In this document: piece by piece, positions 51,901-60,411 of the stretch
Layout: each line of letters starts with the position of its first letter
Numbering within the stretch: position 1 is the stretch's first letter
DNA from: Burkholderia sp. WP9
GTDB lineage: Bacteria; Pseudomonadota; Gammaproteobacteria; Burkholderiales; Burkholderiaceae
Reading direction: 5' to 3'
DNA: 64,000 nucleotides
Assembly: GCF_900104795.1 (NCBI RefSeq)
Contig: NZ_FNTG01000003.1
Coordinates: 62,001-126,000, forward strand
The notes under the pieces: model-generated
What the model was told of the DNA's origin: nothing
The model's database searches: none
Seen by the model: the letters and a program-made list of their open reading frames with translations, nothing else
Made by a program: the position numbers and the translations under genes

Positions 51901-52343
51901 AAAAGTGACAGATTGCGGCCCACCGGCCGGCTGCTCCGACTGTTCGGCAGCTACGGGACGGATGCCAAACGCTTTTCGATGTCACTTGCATACGAAAGGT
52001 GACGGATTGCGACCCAGAGTGCATGAGCGAAGGGGCGTGGCGCTCCCTGACGGCCCATGTATATAAAAGTGACAGATTACAGCCCATTGGCCGGCTGCTT
52101 CGACTGTTCGGCGGCTACGGGACGGTGCCAAACGCTTTTCGATGTCACTTGCATACGAAAGGTGACGGATTGCGACCCGGAATGCATGAGCGGTGGTCGT
52201 GGCGCTCCCTGCTGGCCCGTGTATATTAAAAGTGACAGATTACGGCCATTGGGCCGGCTGCTCCGACCGTTCGCTAGCTACGGGACGGGCGCCAAACGCT
52301 TGTCAATGTGGCCTCCAAAACGAAAGGTGACGGATTGCGACCC
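51901..52343. repeat. Higher-order tandem repeat of about 162 bp
   Basis: Units start at 51901, 52066 and 52228. Each has an AGTGACAGATT-type iteron, a GGCCGGCTGCTCCGACTGTT block, a GCCAAACGCTTTTCGATGTC block, and a GGTGACGGATTGCGACCC iteron. The first two units are complete and the third diverges after its second iteron. Two iteron types therefore alternate within a duplicated module. Confidence 0.88.
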
Positions 52344-52649
52344 GTCCGGCATCCGGTCCGTCCCGGCAGGGGTTCGTCCTTTGGACGGACGTTCTCCTTA
52401 AAACCGGACATCTGGTCCGGCTCGATGTCCCCTCGCGACGTTGCAGTCTTGGATGACACGACCAAACACCACACAATTTCATTCTGGCTTCCCAAATGTT
52501 ACTCGCCAATCGTGTCCTACTTTGAAATGTCGCTAGCGCGGGGACAATTTCCGGGTAACTTTTGGAAGGAGGGAGATAGTGTTTAGCCCGGATATTTGTA
52601 AACCACCAAAGGGACAGATATGCACGTGGAGGTGTTATCTGTTCCTCTC

Positions 52650-52664
52650 GTCCAAACTTTGGAC
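52650..52664. promoter_or_regulatory. Candidate parS site 4
   Basis: GTCCAAACTTTGGAC lies between two iterons, about 500 bp upstream of repA. Confidence 0.62.
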
Positions 52665-53159
52665 AAGTACTTTCGACTTCACGAACGGAAGCCTGGTATC
52701 CCGAGAGCCGGCGAAAGGTGACGGATTGCGACCCATCAGGAATCTGGTTCAGCTTGCCAGAAACGGGGCAGCTCGCCGGTAACGTTCTGCTGAACGCCTC
52801 ATGTTCAAACCCATCGAACCTTAATTTCAGCGCTTGCTTTGCGGGGAGTCGTCAGGAGTGGCTTTTGGGAACCAAATATTTCTTAAGTTTCTTTATAAAA
52901 CCTTTAGTAATACAGTTTGTATAACCTTTGTAAAACCTTTTGTAAACGCATGACGATAGGTCTGTGGGTCTTACCTGGCAAGGCTTTCAAGCCGGTCGTC
53001 TTTCGCGAAAGGTGACAGATTACGGTCCGGCGGTGACAAATTCCGGCCTGAAGTGGACAAATTCCGGCCCAGAGTGGACGAAATCCGGCCGAGAGGTGAC
53101 ATTTTCCGACCGTTATCCACAACGGTGACTTGCGGGGCTCGCGTCATCTTTCTACAATC

Positions 53160-54071
53160 ATGACTTCATTAGGCATCGATATTTTCGTGCGGCAAGCAGG
53201 AGAAGAGAACTTGACTAACCAGCTGCAGGCCGTCCGGCCGTTGGGCAAGGACATCCCGTTGGAGGCCGCGGAACTGATTGAATCCATGGCAATTGAGCTC
53301 GGCACGTCTCCCGACGAGATACTCGAGGTTGACGGCCGGATCAAGGGGACGGTGGCAATGAGCAGGGCATTGGTTAATGCACAGCACGGCCTGTCGTTGA
53401 ACGAAAAGCGCCTGATGATGACTGCGTTGCGCAGCATTGACAGCCGCAAGTCACCTTATCAGCACGGCAAGGCGGATGGATATGTCTCTGTGAGGATCAG
53501 GGCTGAAGAGTTTGCCGCGGTTGCTGCGTTGGCACCTCGCAGTGGGGAGAAACAGGCCGCCGCTGCGTATCAGGGCATGAAAGAGGCTTGCGCCAGTCTG
53601 CTGGAGCGGAAGCTGAGCTACATGGATGGAAAGAAGAGGGTGCAACTGCGGTGGGTGTGGAAAGCAACATATCACGATGGCGAAGCATGGGCCGAGATCT
53701 GTTTTTCGCCGGATCTGACGCCTCATATCTTTCTGCTGCAGCGAAAGTTCGTGAGCTATCAGCTCGATTTTGCACGTGGTTTGCAGTCAATCTATTCTTG
53801 GCGGCTTCTGGAGCTCCTGATGAGGGAAAAGGACCGCGGCGTGCTTCTGATCACCGTCGATGATTTACGCGCGGCGCTGGACGTGCCCCCGACCTATCGC
53901 TTTGCCGACATCAAGCGACGAGTGATCGACATGGCGGTCAGTGAACTGAACGAGAAGGCCGACCTGGTGATTAACTGGAAAGGCATCAAGCGCGGCCGGG
54001 CAGTCCATTCGCTCGAATTCCGGTTTATCGAAAATCCGCAGCGACGGCTGGCCATCGACATGGCTGATTAA
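53160..54071 (+). CDS. repA: Rep_3-family replication initiator (replicon B)
   Basis: The ATG at 53160 (MTSLGIDIFVRQAGEENLTN) is preferred over an upstream in-frame start. This 303-residue initiator has NAQHGLSLNEKRLMMTALRS, then LLERKLSYMDGKKRVQLRWV, FLLQRKFVSYQLDFARGLQS with IYSWRLLELLM, and FADIKRRVIDMAVSELNEKA in the second winged helix. It follows an iteron array and a DnaA-box-like site. It is intact and probably drives replication of this molecule. Confidence 0.95.
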   Translation: MTSLGIDIFVRQAGEENLTNQLQAVRPLGKDIPLEAAELIESMAIELGTSPDEILEVDGRIKGTVAMSRALVNAQHGLSLNEKRLMMTALRSIDSRKSPYQHGKADGYVSVRIRAEEFAAVAALAPRSGEKQAAAAYQGMKEACASLLERKLSYMDGKKRVQLRWVWKATYHDGEAWAEICFSPDLTPHIFLLQRKFVSYQLDFARGLQSIYSWRLLELLMREKDRGVLLITVDDLRAALDVPPTYRFADIKRRVIDMAVSELNEKADLVINWKGIKRGRAVHSLEFRFIENPQRRLAIDMAD

Positions 54072-55040
54072 GAGCCGGCCGGCGAATTGAGGTTACGAGT
54101 CGCGGAAGTCAAGGCACGTTGGCATTCTGGGTGTGTGCCCGTGTTGTTAGAGTAGTTGGCGGTCAGAACTGACAGGCCCGTAAGTCTGGTGGTACGCGCG
54201 CACGAGATGGTCGACCTCGATGTGGTGCCGCACTGTTTTTTGGCCGCCGGGCGTCGGATTCATTTGAGTCCGCCTATGTTGCGGCGCCGCAGTCACTGCT
54301 TTGCTCCCGATTTCACGCAGATTTCCAAGAGGCGCGCCGTAATCTGTCGATTCGATTGACGAAAGCGAGCGTCCTGCATCGCAGGCTGCGTCGCGCGGCA
54401 GAAGTTCGCAGATCCTCAGGTGGCCCTGACCAAAGTGACCGGAGGGCAAGCGTCGCGTTCTGTCCTAATCGGGTCCAGTCTCGGCAAAATTTTCCGTAGG
54501 TCATAAAGTCCTGCTGTGCATTGAGCAACAACATCCAGCAGGCGCTTAATCCATGTCATAATGATTTGCTTTTTTAAGATAACGTGTTCGGTTCCGCACC
54601 GTTTTTCGGCGATAAATACGCGCACGAATCTGATCTCGACGGGTGTCCGCTCCGTAGCGAAGGCTACTTTCGCAGATGCGACGTGCCGAGTTGTCTGAGG
54701 GGCGGAGACCAGCGTCGCCATTATGGATAGGGCTGTCGTTGATTCGCTGGGTCTCGGGGAATAAGTCTCGGAGTCCGGCGTCGCCGACATTATTCCGAAA
54801 ATCTCACGGAAGTCGATCCAGTCTTTTGTATCAGGTCGATGCGCACTCATCCTTTGTTCCATTTGAACGTGATGTCGGGCGTTTGAGAATTCTTCATGTC
54901 GTCGATGTAAGGCGCGGAGTACCCGTGCCTATGCGGCCGGCGCGACGAATGATTCCGTTTTTGAACCAGCGAGTGGGCGTCTAGGACGTCGTTGATCGAG
55001 CCTCTGGGCACGCAAACAAAGCCGGCAGAATTGATAGCAG
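54072..55040. other. Gap between repA and the capsule operon
   Basis: Minus-strand frames at 54147-54449 and 54416-54862 (MEQRMSAHRPDTKDWIDFRE) are weakly protein-like, but I cannot assign them. A low-complexity stretch near 54560 is AT-rich (ATGATTTGCTTTTTTAAG). The promoter of the export operon should lie within the last about 200 bp. Confidence 0.4.
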
Positions 55041-56228
55041 ATGAACTTGATGTCAAGCTCGATGAAGAAGAAAGTTTCAGTGGCCTGCGTTCTTGCAGTT
55101 TTGTGTCTTTCGGGGTGTGCGACATATCCGGAGTGGTTGCCTGGGTCCGGAGCCAGCCGTGAGCAGGTGCAGGAGAAGCCCGATACCGGACGGATCGAAG
55201 GCATCCAGCTGGTGGACGTCAATGATGCTCTGGTAAAGAGGTTGGCGGAAAACAAGAAGCCTGAGCAATTCGCACGCGTTTTTCCGAGTGCTGCTTCCAA
55301 CAATTATTTGATCGGTCCGGGCGATGTTCTGGAGGTGACGATCTGGGAGGCCCCGCCCGCCATGTTGTTCAGCAGCCTGGCACCGGCTTCGGGCTTTACA
55401 GCTAATCCATCTAATGGCGTCACCCTGCCGGCGCAAATGGTGGCGGCGGATGGCTCGATTGCTATTCCCTTTGCCAACAGGGTTGTGGTGAAGGGGCGCA
55501 CGACGGAGCAGATCGAGGCGAGCATCGTCAGCCATCTCAAGGGAAAGGCGAATCAGCCTCAAGTCCTCGTTCGCGTTGCCAAGAACAATGCATCGAATGT
55601 CACCATTGTGGGCGAGGTGAATACGAGCGCCATGATGCCGCTGACGCCGAAAGGCGAGCGCCTGCTGGATGGCGTTGCATTCGCTGGCGGCCTGAAGCAG
55701 CCTGTCAGTCGTATGGCGGTTCAGCTTTCACGCGGCGATGTCACCGCCACCATGCCGCTCGACTCCGTAATTCGTGATCCGCGGCAAAACGTCATGCTGA
55801 AGCCGGGCGATGTGGTGACGGCGCTTTTCCAGCCGTTGAGTTTTTCGGTTCTCGGTGCGACGGGTAAGAATGACGAGATCCCGTTCGAGGCTCAAGGTAT
55901 TTCACTCGCTCAGGCGCTTGCCCGTTCGGGCGGACTCAACGATAGCCGTGCGGATGCGCGAGGCGTATTCGTATTCCGGTTCGAAGATGCCAAGCTGTTC
56001 GATGGCAAGGATCAGCCCGTCATGTCGACGAACGGGACCGTTCCTGTTGTGTACGAGATTGACCTGCGCGATCCCGCCGCGTTCTTCGTGACGCAGAATT
56101 TCCCGATTCAGAATCATGACGTGATCTATGTCACGAACTCGCCGGGAGCTGAATTCAAGAAGTTCTTGTCCTTCGTCGTGATGGTGGCGTCGCCGACTGC
56201 GACAATCAATCGTGAACTAAGTAATTGA
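55041..56228 (+). CDS. Capsule polysaccharide export lipoprotein (OPX family)
   Basis: This 395-residue protein has a lipoprotein signal (MKKKVSVACVLAVLCLSGC, from the internal ATG at 55062) with the lipobox Cys. The polysaccharide export domain follows (NNYLIGPGDVLEVTIWEAPP, then IAIPFANRVVVKGRTTEQIE), with SLBB-type beta-grasp repeats (VTIVGEVNTSAMMPLTPKGE, LKPGDVVTALF). OPX proteins such as CtrA, BexD and KpsD form the outer-membrane part of ABC-dependent capsule export. It starts a tightly spaced four-gene export operon. Confidence 0.93.
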   Translation: MNLMSSSMKKKVSVACVLAVLCLSGCATYPEWLPGSGASREQVQEKPDTGRIEGIQLVDVNDALVKRLAENKKPEQFARVFPSAASNNYLIGPGDVLEVTIWEAPPAMLFSSLAPASGFTANPSNGVTLPAQMVAADGSIAIPFANRVVVKGRTTEQIEASIVSHLKGKANQPQVLVRVAKNNASNVTIVGEVNTSAMMPLTPKGERLLDGVAFAGGLKQPVSRMAVQLSRGDVTATMPLDSVIRDPRQNVMLKPGDVVTALFQPLSFSVLGATGKNDEIPFEAQGISLAQALARSGGLNDSRADARGVFVFRFEDAKLFDGKDQPVMSTNGTVPVVYEIDLRDPAAFFVTQNFPIQNHDVIYVTNSPGAEFKKFLSFVVMVASPTATINRELSN

Positions 56229-56230
56229 CC

Positions 56231-57049
56231 ATGACGGAGAGCGTTCGTACACCGCTTGAAGTCACGGTTTCAGTGTGGCGCGCCATGTTCTTGCGTGAGG
56301 CGCTCGATCGGTTGTTCGAAGCGCGGGCCGCATGGCTGTGGCTATTGGTCGAACCAATTATTTACATCTCGGTTCACGCGTTTGGATTGGAGACGTTCCA
56401 CGTCCATCAGGTTGGTGGAATGTCGATAAACATGTGGATCATCGCGGGATTCGTTGGGTTCCTGCTCTGGCGCCGCACCTGGACACAGGTATTGCATGGA
56501 ATTGACTGCAACCGGGCGTTTTTCGCCTATCGGCAGGTCAAGCCATTCGATGTTGCCATCGTAAGAGCAGTCCTTGAGTTGTTCCTGATGCTTCCGATAT
56601 CCATCATTATCGTTGCGCTTGCCATCCTCGCTGGCCATGCGATGACGCGGGACCTGCTGAATCCGGCATGGCTTCCAGCGGACCCTCTGCTTGTGATGGC
56701 GACTACCGTTGGCCTGTGGTTGCTCGGACTAGGGCTGGGACTCGTTACTTCGGCGGCAATGCATTTCGTCCCCGAACTGGACCATGTTTTCAAGCTCCTT
56801 TATCTGCCGCTCTATTACGTATCGGGAGCATTACTCCCAATTGCACTCTATGTGCCTGCGCCGTACCAATATTTCTTTGTGGCCAACCCCGTCGTCAATG
56901 GGCTTGAACTGATGAGGCAAGGGTTCTTGCCGTCTTATCACGCCCTCGAGGGGGTGAGCCTTGGTTACCTATACGCGTGGGCGTTGGGACTGATACTCGT
57001 TGGTCTGACACTGTACAGGCGCTTCTCCCGAAAACTGGTGATGCGGTGA
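56231..57049 (+). CDS. Capsule ABC transporter permease (KpsM/CtrC type)
   Basis: This 272-residue ABC-2 permease has about six transmembrane helices, including WIIAGFVGFLLWRR, LELFLMLPISIIIVALAILA and LLYLPLYYVSGALLPIALYV. The WLLVEPIIYISVHAFGLETF segment is typical of KpsM-type transporters. It begins two bases after the OPX stop and its own stop overlaps the ATPase start by 4 bp. It pairs with the ATPase to move lipid-linked polysaccharide across the inner membrane. Confidence 0.93.
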   Translation: MTESVRTPLEVTVSVWRAMFLREALDRLFEARAAWLWLLVEPIIYISVHAFGLETFHVHQVGGMSINMWIIAGFVGFLLWRRTWTQVLHGIDCNRAFFAYRQVKPFDVAIVRAVLELFLMLPISIIIVALAILAGHAMTRDLLNPAWLPADPLLVMATTVGLWLLGLGLGLVTSAAMHFVPELDHVFKLLYLPLYYVSGALLPIALYVPAPYQYFFVANPVVNGLELMRQGFLPSYHALEGVSLGYLYAWALGLILVGLTLYRRFSRKLVMR

Positions 57050-57708
57050 TACTTATTGAGAACGTGCATAAACGCTACACGACAGAGCACGGAGCGGGAA
57101 AGTGGGTGCTTCGCGGCATAACGATGACTATTCCGACAAGGCGAAGTGTCGCCCTCATAGGACACAACGGTGCGGGAAAATCCACTCTGTTGCGGATCAT
57201 CGGTGGCATTGATTTTCCGACAAAAGGCAACGTAGAGAGACGATGCCGCGTTTCTTGGCCTATGGGCGGAGGTGGTCTGGAAGGCACGCTGACCGGGCGA
57301 CAAAACGCAAAGTTTGTTTGCCGAGTGCATGGCCACCAAGATGAACTGCTGGATCGCCTGTCTTTTATTCAAGACTTCGCTGAGCTCGGCGACGCGTTCG
57401 ACGAGCCGGTGCAGACATACTCTTCCGGGATGAGATCGCGTTTGCAATTCGCCTTGTCGTTGGCATTCGATTTTGACGTCTATATCTCTGATGAATTGAC
57501 CGCCGCAGGTGATGCGAAATTCAGGAAAAAGGCGGCTGACTCATTCAAAGGTATGGCAAGTCAAGCCAGTGTAATCATGGTGTCCCATGACGAAGGCACG
57601 CTGAAGCAATTCTGTCAGTCGGCAATCTGGATCGACGACGGCCAGGCGCGTTGGTTCGATGATCTCGACGAAGCGTTGAAGGCATACAAGAACAAACTTT
57701 TCTCATGA
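57046..57708 (+). CDS. Capsule ABC transporter ATPase (KpsT/CtrD type)
   Basis: GTG 57046 overlaps the permease stop (GTGA). This 220-residue ATPase begins ILIENVHKRY and has Walker A GHNGAGKSTLL, a signature YSSGMRSRLQFALSLAFDFD and a Walker B-like VYISDELTAAGD. The short length without a C-terminal substrate domain fits the KpsT group rather than O-antigen Wzt proteins. The stop overlaps the next start by 4 bp. Confidence 0.95.
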   Translation: MILIENVHKRYTTEHGAGKWVLRGITMTIPTRRSVALIGHNGAGKSTLLRIIGGIDFPTKGNVERRCRVSWPMGGGGLEGTLTGRQNAKFVCRVHGHQDELLDRLSFIQDFAELGDAFDEPVQTYSSGMRSRLQFALSLAFDFDVYISDELTAAGDAKFRKKAADSFKGMASQASVIMVSHDEGTLKQFCQSAIWIDDGQARWFDDLDEALKAYKNKLFS

Positions 57709-58877
57709 AAGAACCATCGTCAATTCAAAGCTGGCGCACAGCTAACAGGCTTGTCTCGGCTTACGAGAACGCAAAGAAGACGCTCCTTTCGGTTCGAGTC
57801 TTCAGGCTTATCGTCCGTCTAATCGTCATCTATGCAATCCTTTCTATACCGTATTGGTTGGTGGTGGCTTCCGACCGCTATGTGTCGCAGGCAACCGTCA
57901 TCATTCAGAGGACGGACCAGGTGAACGGTGCGAGCGTGATGCTGCCGGCGATGGTTTCTGCTGCCGGCGGAGCCAACGGTGCCGACCAGCTTTTACTGCG
58001 TGAGTATCTTCTTTCAGAGGACATGCTCGGGGAACTCGATGCCGCACTGGACCTGCGCTCGCATTACAGCGACCGGCACCGGGATCCCATTTCGCGCATG
58101 TGGTTCAAGAACGCGCCAATGGAATGGTTTTACCAATATTGGCTCTCTCGCATCGACGTCGAATACGATGACTACAGTGGCGTACTGCGTATTCGCGCTC
58201 AAGCCTATGATCCGAAAATCGCGCAGGCGATCGTCAATCTGATGGTTCAGAAAGGTGAGGCGCATATGAACGAGATCGGTCACAAGCTAGCCCAGTCGCA
58301 GGTGGACTTCCTGTCGAAGCAAGTAACGTTCGCGCATGATCGCTTCTTGGAAACAACTCAAAGGTTGATTGCTTTCCAGAACGATAAAGGTCTGGCTGCA
58401 CCGCAGGCGACGGCGGAAAGTATCAATACTCTGATAGACAAGCTCGAGACGCAGAAAACCGACGTGCAGACTCAACTCGCGTCTCTGCCTCCCAATCTGA
58501 GCCCCACTCAGCCCACGGTTGCGATGCTGCGAAAGAATCTCAACGCACTAGTACAGCAAATTGCTCAGAAACGCGCTGAATTGGCGTCCCCAAATAGAAG
58601 GACGCTCAACTACACGGTCGACGAGTTTCAACGCCTGCAACTGCAGGTCACGTTCGCGCAGGACTTGTACAAGACAGCGCTTTCCGCTCTGGAACAAGGT
58701 CGGATGGACGCTGCCCGCACCCTCAAGATTGTTTCAGCCCTGCAGACGCCCACGAAACCTGACTATCCGCAAGAGCCGGCGCGGTCCTATAACGCCTTCG
58801 TCACCCTACTCATGGCTCTCGCATTGATAGGCGTGGTGAAACTGCTGGAAAGTATCATTCTTGATCACGTGGACTGA
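57705..58877 (+). CDS. Capsule export co-polymerase (KpsE/CtrB type)
   Basis: This 390-residue inner-membrane protein of the PCP-3 family has an N-terminal transmembrane helix (about 35-55, LIVRLIVIYAILSIPYWLVV) and a long periplasmic coiled-coil region (about 170-340). A C-terminal transmembrane helix follows (about 362-385, NAFVTLLMALALIGVVKLLE). The N-terminal periplasmic start (VASDRYVSQATVIIQRTDQV) is characteristic. It spans the periplasm to connect the transporter with the OPX protein. Overlap with the ATPase gene shows operon coupling. Confidence 0.93.
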   Translation: MKEPSSIQSWRTANRLVSAYENAKKTLLSVRVFRLIVRLIVIYAILSIPYWLVVASDRYVSQATVIIQRTDQVNGASVMLPAMVSAAGGANGADQLLLREYLLSEDMLGELDAALDLRSHYSDRHRDPISRMWFKNAPMEWFYQYWLSRIDVEYDDYSGVLRIRAQAYDPKIAQAIVNLMVQKGEAHMNEIGHKLAQSQVDFLSKQVTFAHDRFLETTQRLIAFQNDKGLAAPQATAESINTLIDKLETQKTDVQTQLASLPPNLSPTQPTVAMLRKNLNALVQQIAQKRAELASPNRRTLNYTVDEFQRLQLQVTFAQDLYKTALSALEQGRMDAARTLKIVSALQTPTKPDYPQEPARSYNAFVTLLMALALIGVVKLLESIILDHVD

Positions 58878-59142
58878 GATCAAAGGAAAAAAAAGGGGCG
58901 TTGATTGTGGTCGGCACGCGTGTGGGGCCGATAAGAACGGTTCCGTTCGCGAGTGTGCTGTAGTGGGAAGATGGGATTGGATCGGAAGTCTGGGCGATGG
59001 CATAAAGGCAGCAGGTGCTCGACTCGATGCCTGGATTTTCTCACCTGCCTTTTGTTCACGATCCGGATAGTACGGCACGGATTGCAAAATCTTGGTGAAG
59101 ACGAGGTTGCCCTTCTCAATAGGGGCGATATTTGGTGAGCGA
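58878..59142. other. Gap between export genes and sugar dehydrogenase
   Basis: This 265-bp gap has an A run (58885-58893) soon after the kpsE-type stop and no obvious terminator hairpin. It may hold a promoter for the downstream genes. No gene was seen. Confidence 0.4.
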
Positions 59143-60411
59143 ATGTTCAATACGATTTCAATCGTAGGTCTCGGGTACATAGGTTTGCCTACTGCCGCAC
59201 TCTTCGCTTCGCGCAAGTTGCGAGTGATTGGCGTGGACGTTTCGCCGCATGTCGTCGATATCATTAATTGTGGGGATATCCATATTGTCGAACCCGAACT
59301 GGATATCCTGGTGCATGCAGCGGTCGGGGCCGGATATTTGCGAGCGACGACATGTGTCGAACCGGCCGACGCCTTCATCATTGCAGTACCGACGCCGTTG
59401 ACGTCCGAGAATAGGCCCGATCTGAGTTGCATCGAATCGGCAGCCAAGGCGATTGCTCCCGTGTTGAAGAAGGGCAATCTGGTCATTCTGGAATCTACCT
59501 CTCCTGTCGGCACAACCGAGATGATGGAGGACTGGCTGGCTGCGATTCGGCCAGATCTTAGCTTTCCGCATCAGGTTGGCGATGCCGCCGATATCCGGAT
59601 TGCTCACTGTCCAGAACGCGTTCTTCCAGGGCGGATCGTGCACGAGCTCGTCGTCAATGATCGCGTCATTGGCGGGCTGACTCGACGGTGTTCTGAGGCT
59701 GCGGCTGCGCTCTACAAGCTCTTCGTGCAGGGGAACTGCGTCGTCACAGATGTACGCACCGCTGAAATGTGCAAGTTGGCTGAGAACAGTTTTCGCGACG
59801 TCAATATCGCGTTCGCCAACGAACTTTCCATGATTTGCGATCAGGAAGGGATCGATGTCTGGGAACTGATCAGGCTAGCTAACCGGCATCCCCGCGTGGA
59901 AATCCTCCAGCCAAGCTGTGGGGTGGGAGGACACTGTATTGCCGTCGATCCCTGGTTCATCGTGGAGAGGTCACCGGAGGACGCAAAGCTGATCCGTGCG
60001 GCGCGCAATGTCAACGATACGAAGTCTGACTGGGTCATTCGCAAGGTCGAGCAGGCCATAGTAGAAATATCCAAGTCGGATGTTGCAATCGCAGATATAT
60101 GCGTTGCTTGTCTGGGAACAACATACAAAGCGGATGTCGACGATCTGCGCGAAAGTCCCGCACTCAAGATCACGACAAGCCTCGCGAAGCGCCATGCAGG
60201 AAAGGTCATCGCTGTCGAGCCTAATCTTCGGGCTTGGCCTGATGACATGGAGGGCGGCCCTGCGACGCTTGTTGCGCTCGACGAGGCAATCGCTCAAGCG
60301 CACGTTTTAGTCCTGCTTGTTGACCATGCCGAATTCAAGAATGTGAAGCCCGAGCTCAGCAGCAGACAAACGCTCATCGACACCCGCGGGATCTGGAAAA
60401 GAACGAAATGA
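59143..60411 (+). CDS. UDP-sugar 6-dehydrogenase (WecC-like)
   Basis: The ATG at 59143 opens MFNTISIVGLGYIGLPTAAL, a GxGxxG Rossmann motif. This 422-residue protein continues with AVPTPL, ESTSPVGTTE and AHCPERVLPGRIVHELVVND, then the catalytic Cys segment QPSCGVGGHCIAVDPWF and the C-terminal domain (CLGTTYKADVDDLRESPALK). These features and the PERVLPG motif favour UDP-N-acetyl-D-mannosamine dehydrogenase (WecC/CapL) over UDP-glucose dehydrogenase. It probably makes a uronic acid precursor for the exported polysaccharide. Confidence 0.92.
   Translation: MFNTISIVGLGYIGLPTAALFASRKLRVIGVDVSPHVVDIINCGDIHIVEPELDILVHAAVGAGYLRATTCVEPADAFIIAVPTPLTSENRPDLSCIESAAKAIAPVLKKGNLVILESTSPVGTTEMMEDWLAAIRPDLSFPHQVGDAADIRIAHCPERVLPGRIVHELVVNDRVIGGLTRRCSEAAAALYKLFVQGNCVVTDVRTAEMCKLAENSFRDVNIAFANELSMICDQEGIDVWELIRLANRHPRVEILQPSCGVGGHCIAVDPWFIVERSPEDAKLIRAARNVNDTKSDWVIRKVEQAIVEISKSDVAIADICVACLGTTYKADVDDLRESPALKITTSLAKRHAGKVIAVEPNLRAWPDDMEGGPATLVALDEAIAQAHVLVLLVDHAEFKNVKPELSSRQTLIDTRGIWKRTK

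Larger units (their letters stand above)
51031..53159. other. Origin region of replicon B with iterons
   Basis: There is no credible gene over 2.1 kb. At least ten iterons with core GGTGACRGATTGCGACCC or AGTGACAGATTRCRGCCC lie in the same direction at 51363, 51639, 51831, 51901, 51994, 52066, 52157, 52228, 52322, 52713 and 53007. Four or five degenerate ones (GTGACAAATTCCGGCC-like) are packed at 53032-53110. TTATCCACAAC near 53113 resembles a DnaA box, 45 bp before repA. Two candidate parS sites also lie here. Confidence 0.85.

Noticed and set aside
51363..53110. Iteron array considered as CRISPR
   Set aside because: The intervals are unequal and partly repeated themselves, no cas genes are present, and a Rep_3 initiator follows directly.
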